Shown here one piece after another: positions 59,141 through 64,000 of a stretch of DNA of 64,000 nucleotides (position 1 is its first letter; each line of letters begins with the position of its first letter). This DNA is from Dendrosporobacter quercicolus (GTDB taxonomy: Bacteria; Bacillota; Negativicutes; DSM-1736; Dendrosporobacteraceae), in the NCBI RefSeq assembly GCF_900104455.1, contig NZ_FNHB01000005.1, forward strand, positions 124,001 through 188,000, read 5' to 3'. The notes beneath the pieces are model-generated. The model had not been told where the DNA came from, made no database searches, and saw only the letters and a list, made by a program, of their open reading frames with translations. Both the position numbers and the translations under genes were made by a program.

Positions 59141-60313
59141 ATGGACCAGGTGGATATTGTAATTATCGGGGCGGGGATAGTAGGTCTTGCCGCTGCTTAT
59201 GAGCTGGCGCTGCGATGGCCGGATAAAAGTATATTGCTGCTGGAGCAGGCCGCAGCCTTTGGCCGGGGCTTATCAGGGCGAACCAGTGAAGTGATCCATT
59301 CCGGGGCTTATTATCCCCCCGGCAGTCTGAAGGCCCGGTTATGCGTGAGCGGCAACAAGCTGCTGTATGAGTTTTGCCGCCGGGAACAGGTTCCTCACCG
59401 CCGTTTGGGCAAACTGATTATTGCCCGGGACGATGATGATCTGAAGAAACTGGAGAGCCTGTTGGCCCAGGCTGCCGCCAATGGCGTACCTGAGGCCGGG
59501 CTGATTAACGTCAGTCAGCTTGTGGCGCTGGAACCCGGTATAAATGCCCGGGCGGCTATCCTCTGCCCGTCAAGCGGGATTGTAGACTCACACCGCCTGA
59601 TGGCAATGCTGGCCTACCGGGCGGAAGCCTGCGGGGCAATGCTGGTTTACCGGCATGAGGTGACCGGGCTGCAGCAGGCGCCAAACGGCGGCTTTCAGGT
59701 GACGTTTCAGGATGCGGCCGGAACCGAAGAAAGTATTGGCTGCCAGTGCTTAATCAATGCTGCAGGCTTGGGCGCTGATCGCATTGCCGCTATGGCCGGC
59801 ATTGATATTGATGAAACCGGTTATCGCATATACCGGTGCAAAGGCGAGTATTTTGCTGTTAACAACCGCAAGGCGAAGCTGGTGACACGATTGGTATTTC
59901 CTGTTTCCATCCGGGAATTAAAAGGCAGCGGCATTCCGGTTATTAAGGATTTACAAGGCAGGATGCGGCTGGGACCGGACGCTCACTATGCTTCGTCCGC
60001 TTCGGCCGACTATACCGTACAGCCAGCGAACGCCAGGCTGTTTTTCCAGCTGGTGCAAGGCTACCTGCCTTTTTTACAGCCTGACGATCTGCAACCCGAT
60101 CTGGCGGCGCTGAGGCCTCGGCTGCAGACGCCGTGCGGCAGCCCGCCGCGGGATTTTCTGGTTAAGCATGAAGTGGACAGAGGTCTGACGGGGCTGGTCA
60201 ATTTAATCGGTATCGAGTCGCCGGGTATTACCTGTTGCTTAAGTCTGGCCCAATATGTCGGCGACTTGCTGGAGCCTGTTGCCGGTAAATGTCATTTGCC
60301 GGGGCGCGGATAA
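59141..60313 (+). CDS. FAD-dependent oxidoreductase, L-2-hydroxyglutarate oxidase (LhgO)-like
   Basis: Start ATG 59141 with GGAG 9 bases upstream. The 390-residue DAO-family protein opens with the FAD-binding dinucleotide motif IVIIGAGIVGLAAAYE (about residues 6-21), then SGRTSEVIHSGAYYPPGSLKARLC, characteristic of the LhgO/YgaF group, and a late LINAAGLGADRIA FAD segment. It should oxidise a 2-hydroxyacid (L-2-hydroxyglutarate, lactate or glycerol-3-phosphate type) with electrons to a membrane or flavin acceptor. It is monocistronic. Confidence 0.88.
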   Translation: MDQVDIVIIGAGIVGLAAAYELALRWPDKSILLLEQAAAFGRGLSGRTSEVIHSGAYYPPGSLKARLCVSGNKLLYEFCRREQVPHRRLGKLIIARDDDDLKKLESLLAQAAANGVPEAGLINVSQLVALEPGINARAAILCPSSGIVDSHRLMAMLAYRAEACGAMLVYRHEVTGLQQAPNGGFQVTFQDAAGTEESIGCQCLINAAGLGADRIAAMAGIDIDETGYRIYRCKGEYFAVNNRKAKLVTRLVFPVSIRELKGSGIPVIKDLQGRMRLGPDAHYASSASADYTVQPANARLFFQLVQGYLPFLQPDDLQPDLAALRPRLQTPCGSPPRDFLVKHEVDRGLTGLVNLIGIESPGITCCLSLAQYVGDLLEPVAGKCHLPGRG

Positions 60314-60324
60314 GTTGTTTCAGG

Positions 60325-60360
60325 TAGCCCTGATCTCTTTTATGGATCGGGGCTATTTGC
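60325..60360 (+). terminator. Terminator after the LhgO-like gene
   Basis: TAGCCCTGATC pairs with GATCGGGGCTA (one G-U pair) around a 9-nt loop, followed by TTTGCTTTT. The remaining bases to 60578 hold no recognised element. Confidence 0.65.
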
Positions 60361-60578
60361 TTTTCCGATAGAGGGTATTTTTTGGTCAGAGTTGCGCCGG
60401 CAAACATAAGCGGCGGATTTGCCTCAAAAATAAAGGTAGGTTTATGGTTTTTTTGTTGATTGATGTCGAAAAAATCCGGAATAAAGCAGGGGCTCCAGCA
60501 ATTCACCTAGAAACAACAGATAAATAAGGCCGGAGGCGTGGTTCGGAAAGGTTACGCTTGCAGACAGGAGGGGAGTAT

Positions 60579-63056
60579 GTGAGGTGGAATATTTATCGCA
60601 AAATGTTACTATTCGCAACGCTGATGATTGTTCTTCCAGTTTCACTGCTCGGTTTTCTGACCTATCGGGAATCAGAGGCTATGCTTGTCGGCAGAATTAA
60701 GCAAGCCTCTCTTCTTATCATGGAGAATGCCGCAAATAATTTTATCAAAAACTATATTAAGGATGTTGAAACCGCCGCCCGGATTCTGAGCAGTGATCTA
60801 TTGCTGAATGAACCGGATCGGCGGCAGCAATTGCTGGAGATATGGGAACAGCGCCGCCGTTATTCGAATCATATCCGCTCAATTAGGTATGCCGGCGCGC
60901 AAGGTGATTTTTTGATCGCGCCGCTCTGGGATTCCCCGGCTGATTATAATCCCCGGGACAGCGACTGGTACCGGCAAGCAGGCTCAGCCGGAGCAATCCG
61001 GTGGAGCGAGCCGCATGTGGCTCCGCCTGCAAACAATACGGTGGTTACGGCAACCAAGGCTGTCTACCGGAATGGCGAACTGCAGGGGATTTTGGCTATC
61101 GACACTTCTTTGTCTGATTTATCCGCCATTATCGGCAGCATCAATCTTGGCAGCGGCGGTTATCTGATCCTGCTGGATGCCGGCGGCAATATTATCGCTC
61201 ACCGGGAACAGGCTTTGCTGGGAACCAATGTCCGGGATACGGCCTGGTTCAAACAGCTTGCCGGGGCCGGGTTTGCATCGACGCGCCTGGAGGATATTTA
61301 TGTCTGTGCCGTGACAATTCCTGACACCGACTGGATCCTGGTTGGCTTTTTACCGGAAACAATGCTGCATATTGATGCGGCGCCACTGAAATATATGACC
61401 ATTGTGGTAGCCCTGCTCGGGATTTTTCTGGCTTCTCTGGCCAGTGTGCTGGTTTCGCGGGGCTTTGTGGCCAGAATTAAACGGCTGGTGGAAAGTATGG
61501 ACCGGATTGAGCAAGGCGATTATTCTAAACCGGCTGAGGACATTTCAACAGATGAAATTGGCGAACTTAGCCGTAAGTTCAGAGTGATGGCCGATACGCT
61601 GAGCTTACTGATGGAACAACGGGATTTAACGGAGGCGGAGCTCAGGCGGCAGAAAGGCTATTTTGCCCAGTTGTTTGAAAACTCCCCTGAAAGTATAGCA
61701 ATCCTTGATTCAACGGATAAAATCCTTGCTGTCAATAAGCAATTCGCCGATCTGTTCCAATATGGCGAAGATGAAGCGCGCGGCGTGACGATCGATGATT
61801 TAGTCGTGCCGCCGGCCTTGCGGGAGAAAGGGCTGCATGTCGGCGAAGTTATGGGCAGCGTGAAATTTGTTCAGGCCGAAACTGTGCGCCGGCGTAAGGA
61901 TGGCAGTATGGTTGATGTGCAGGTTATCGCCTATCCCATTATTGTTGCCGATTGCCCTGTAGGAACTTATGTTATTTACCGGGACATTTCGGAGCGGAAG
62001 GCCGCCGAACGGGCACTGGAATATTTGACTTATCATGATGCGCTGACCGGCGTGTACAATCGCCGGTATTTTGACCACCGGATCGAGCAGCTGGCGGGTT
62101 CGGAAAAATGCGGCGTGCTGGTGTTTGATGTCGATGGCCTGAAACTGGTTAATGACACCTTTGGTCATGCCAAAGGCGATGAACTGCTTAAAACTTCAGC
62201 ACTGCTCATTAAGGAAGCATCGCCAAGCCAGGCCATTATTGCCAGGATGGGCGGGGATGAATTTGGGTTGCTGCTGCCGCAGGCAACGGTGTCGGATTTG
62301 CAGGAGCTGGTGCAAAATTTGCGTAACCGGATTGCCGAATTTAACGGGGCTACGCCGGATTTCGCAGTTAGTCTGTCGATGGGTTTTTCCCTGGCCGAGC
62401 AAGAAAGCGGTATTGCCGAGGCGTTGCAGGAAGCCGACAGCCGGATGTACAAGGAAAAACTGCACCGCAGTCAAAGCACCCGCAGCACCATTGTGCGAAC
62501 GCTGATGCAGGCGCTGTACGCCCGGGATTTTATTACCGAAGGGCATGGCGAACGCATTCAATTGATGGTGGTGAAGCTGGCCCTCCGGCTGGGGCTGGCA
62601 AACTTTCGCATTCAGGACCTGCGGTTATTTTCCCAGTTTCACGATCTTGGCAAAGTAGGGATACCGGACGGCGTTTTATTCAAGCCCGGCCCGCTGGACC
62701 CCAAAGAGATGGAAGTTATGCGCCGGCACAGTGAAATAGGGTATCGTATCGCCATTTCATCACCCGAGCTCAATCATATTGCCGAATGGATATTGAAGCA
62801 TCACGAGTGGTGGAACGGTCAGGGGTATCCGATCGGGTTAAGCGGCGCGGAAATACCGGTGGAATGCAGAATTTTGGCAATTTGCGACGCGTATGATGCG
62901 ATGGTCAGCGGGCGCCCATACCGCCAGGCGCTTGATGCCGCCGCCGCACTGGCTGAAATCGAGCGCAACAGCGGCAGCATGTTTGATCCTGATATTGTGG
63001 CAGTTTTTGTCTCGATGGTCCGGGAAGGGCTGGCGGAGCAATCGCATAATGAATAA
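60579..63056 (+). CDS. Membrane sensor with dCache, HAMP, PAS, GGDEF and HD-GYP domains
   Basis: GTG start at 60579 with AGGAGGGG 6 bases upstream; 825 residues. Order: helix (about 8-28), dCache sensor (40-270, with DWYRQAG and WSEPHV), helix (about 275-297), HAMP, PAS (about 365-480), GGDEF domain with intact GGDEF at 558-562, and HD-GYP domain with H688-D689 and HHEWWNGQGYP at 741-751. It can potentially make and break cyclic di-GMP. The RxxD product-inhibition site before GGDEF is absent, so synthesis should not be feedback-limited there. Both catalytic sites look intact. Confidence 0.9.
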   Translation: MRWNIYRKMLLFATLMIVLPVSLLGFLTYRESEAMLVGRIKQASLLIMENAANNFIKNYIKDVETAARILSSDLLLNEPDRRQQLLEIWEQRRRYSNHIRSIRYAGAQGDFLIAPLWDSPADYNPRDSDWYRQAGSAGAIRWSEPHVAPPANNTVVTATKAVYRNGELQGILAIDTSLSDLSAIIGSINLGSGGYLILLDAGGNIIAHREQALLGTNVRDTAWFKQLAGAGFASTRLEDIYVCAVTIPDTDWILVGFLPETMLHIDAAPLKYMTIVVALLGIFLASLASVLVSRGFVARIKRLVESMDRIEQGDYSKPAEDISTDEIGELSRKFRVMADTLSLLMEQRDLTEAELRRQKGYFAQLFENSPESIAILDSTDKILAVNKQFADLFQYGEDEARGVTIDDLVVPPALREKGLHVGEVMGSVKFVQAETVRRRKDGSMVDVQVIAYPIIVADCPVGTYVIYRDISERKAAERALEYLTYHDALTGVYNRRYFDHRIEQLAGSEKCGVLVFDVDGLKLVNDTFGHAKGDELLKTSALLIKEASPSQAIIARMGGDEFGLLLPQATVSDLQELVQNLRNRIAEFNGATPDFAVSLSMGFSLAEQESGIAEALQEADSRMYKEKLHRSQSTRSTIVRTLMQALYARDFITEGHGERIQLMVVKLALRLGLANFRIQDLRLFSQFHDLGKVGIPDGVLFKPGPLDPKEMEVMRRHSEIGYRIAISSPELNHIAEWILKHHEWWNGQGYPIGLSGAEIPVECRILAICDAYDAMVSGRPYRQALDAAAALAEIERNSGSMFDPDIVAVFVSMVREGLAEQSHNE

Positions 63057-63136
63057 GACCTGTCGTAAAACGTTTTTAAAGAGTGTCAAAATGTTCTCCC
63101 GCTCCTTGGTGATCCTTAAGGCTAACAAAAACAAAG

Positions 63137-63184
63137 GGGAAACAGGTCCCTTGTTTGCTTTTGCAAACGAGGGGCCTGTTTCCC
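63137..63184 (-). terminator. Terminator of the DEAD-box helicase gene
   Basis: GGGAAACAGGTCCC pairs with GGGGCCTGTTTCCC (one G-T mismatch) with an inner GTTTGC/GCAAAC stem. On the minus strand TTTGTTTTTGTT follows. It lies about 90 bp beyond the helicase stop; 63057-63136 is otherwise featureless. Confidence 0.75.
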
Positions 63185-63273
63185 TGCTGAATACGGTTTT
63201 CAGCTATTGTCGAGTTGCCGTCCTGGGGTTGCTGGCAAGCGCTCTATGGCGACAGCTCCATATTGCGGCTGCT

Positions 63274-64000
63274 TTAGCCGCGCTTGGCCAGGCGGCGTTT
63301 GCCGGAGACGGCCTTGGCGGAGGGGGCTGCGCCAGGTTTGTCCTTGCGGCGGCTGCGCAGGTTAATGCCACTGTGACTGGTCGCTTTATCCGGGCGTTTC
63401 TTGCTTTTCCCGGGGGCAGCGCCAGGCGGTTTGGCCGATTGGGCTTTGGGCCGCGGCTTGGCCGGGGTCGCAGCGGCGCTGCCTGTGGAATCGTTTTTTT
63501 GTTTTTGTATCGAAGCCTGAATGCCCTGTTCAATGAGCCGCAAGTAAAAATGCTCCCCGGGGACGACAAAAGTTACGGCAGTACCCGGCTGGCCGGCGCG
63601 GCCCGTTCGCCCGATACGGTGGATATAACTGTCGGCGTCGCGGGGGATATCATAATTAAATACATGGGTAATTCCTTCAATATCAAGCCCGCGGGCGGCA
63701 ATGTCGGTGGCGACAAGCAATTGTACTTTGGCGTCCCGGAAGCGGCGCAATACTTGCTCCCGCTTGTTCTGCGACAAATCGCCGTGCAGCTCGTCAACCT
63801 GGTAGCCGCGTTCGGCCAGGGCCAGCGTAAGCGCAATGACGCGCTTTTTGGTATGGCAGAATATCATGGCTAAATAAGGCCGTTCCTGATTGATCAGGCC
63901 GCATAATTTATCTAATTTGCCGTCAGGTGTTGTTTCAATGATCAGCTGATGAATGGCATCCAGCGTGATATTCTGAGTTTTTAGCCGGATATCGGCGGGG
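63274..64000 (-). CDS. DEAD-box RNA helicase, C-terminal part (5' end outside window)
   Basis: The frame continues to the right edge, so only the RecA-like domain 2 and tail (about 242 residues) are visible. Helicase motifs are present: IFCHTKKRV (motif IV), LLVATDIAARGLDIEGI (motif V) and YIHRIGRTGRAG (motif VI). The tail is basic and Pro/Ala/Lys-rich (about 80 residues), typical of CsdA/RhlE-type proteins, where it binds RNA. It remodels RNA in ribosome assembly or cold adaptation. Motifs I-III lie outside the window. Confidence 0.93.
   Translation of the reverse strand, partial: PADIRLKTQNITLDAIHQLIIETTPDGKLDKLCGLINQERPYLAMIFCHTKKRVIALTLALAERGYQVDELHGDLSQNKREQVLRRFRDAKVQLLVATDIAARGLDIEGITHVFNYDIPRDADSYIHRIGRTGRAGQPGTAVTFVVPGEHFYLRLIEQGIQASIQKQKNDSTGSAAATPAKPRPKAQSAKPPGAAPGKSKKRPDKATSHSGINLRSRRKDKPGAAPSAKAVSGKRRLAKRG

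Noticed and set aside
1-64000. CRISPR arrays, tRNA/rRNA genes, prophage or IS elements
   Set aside because: No regularly spaced repeats, tRNA T-arm/acceptor patterns, transposase or phage genes were seen on either strand.

Overview
The window looks like chromosomal DNA of a diderm, anaerobic Firmicute, most likely class Negativicutes (Sporomusaceae-like). The evidence is the mix of Gram-positive regulation (a T-box leader, CarD, AAGGAG-type ribosome sites, sigma-A promoters) with outer-membrane machinery (ExbB, ExbD, TonB, a decayed TolC), and strictly anaerobic enzymes (a glycyl-radical lyase, a 2-oxoacid:ferredoxin oxidoreductase, DcuB). The genus is inference. No rRNA, tRNA, CRISPR array, intact IS element or phage gene was seen.

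Layout. 1-3.8 kb: end of an amino-acid binding protein, a frameshifted DUF2461 gene, and a PPOX gene divergent from a WYL regulator across a palindromic operator. 3.3-5.2 kb: two membrane-protein genes (GDYXXLXY, DUF2157). 5.3-8.6 kb: a complete ECF transporter operon behind a T-box leader whose probable specifier is TGG (tryptophan). 8.6-9.7 kb: lrgAB. 9.8-12.5 kb: cbiM-cbiQ-cbiO cobalt/nickel uptake. 12.9-16.8 kb: carD, a deaminase remnant, an MscS channel, a D-aminoacylase-like gene and a possible small RNA. 16.8-20.3 kb: TonB-domain protein, Fur-like sites, decayed tolC, exbB-exbD-tonB. 20.4-23.9 kb: a P1B-type ATPase with two HMA2-like proteins and a small anchored protein, resembling ferrosome (fez) loci. 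24-29 kb: a two-component system, a CNNM/CorC-type protein, a Cys/Met-metabolism PLP enzyme.

29-40 kb is the most distinctive part: an SsuABC-like sulfonate transporter, an acyl-CoA synthetase fused to a ferredoxin domain, three 2-oxoacid:ferredoxin oxidoreductase subunits, and a glycyl-radical enzyme plus activase whose visible active-site residues match isethionate sulfite-lyase (IslA/IslB). I read it as an anaerobic sulfonate-catabolism island that cleaves a C2 sulfonate to sulfite plus a C2 carbonyl and couples downstream oxidation to ferredoxin. Tandem attenuator-like leaders precede it, and the same 24-nt element precedes the polar amino-acid (possibly cystine) ABC operon at 40.8-43.8 kb. 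This suggests a shared, undescribed sulfur-related cis-regulator.

43.9-52.4 kb: a minus-strand peptide-uptake operon (two permeases, two ATPases, binding protein) with a beta-lactamase-fold hydrolase, an LD-carboxypeptidase-family peptidase and an M20 peptidase, plausibly for murein-peptide salvage. 52.6-57.4 kb: DD-carboxypeptidase, then a DcuS/DcuR-type two-component system and DcuB. 57.5-64 kb: an ankyrin protein with a FliM-like N-terminal motif, an LhgO-like oxidoreductase, a GGDEF/HD-GYP sensor, and the 3' part of a DEAD-box helicase.
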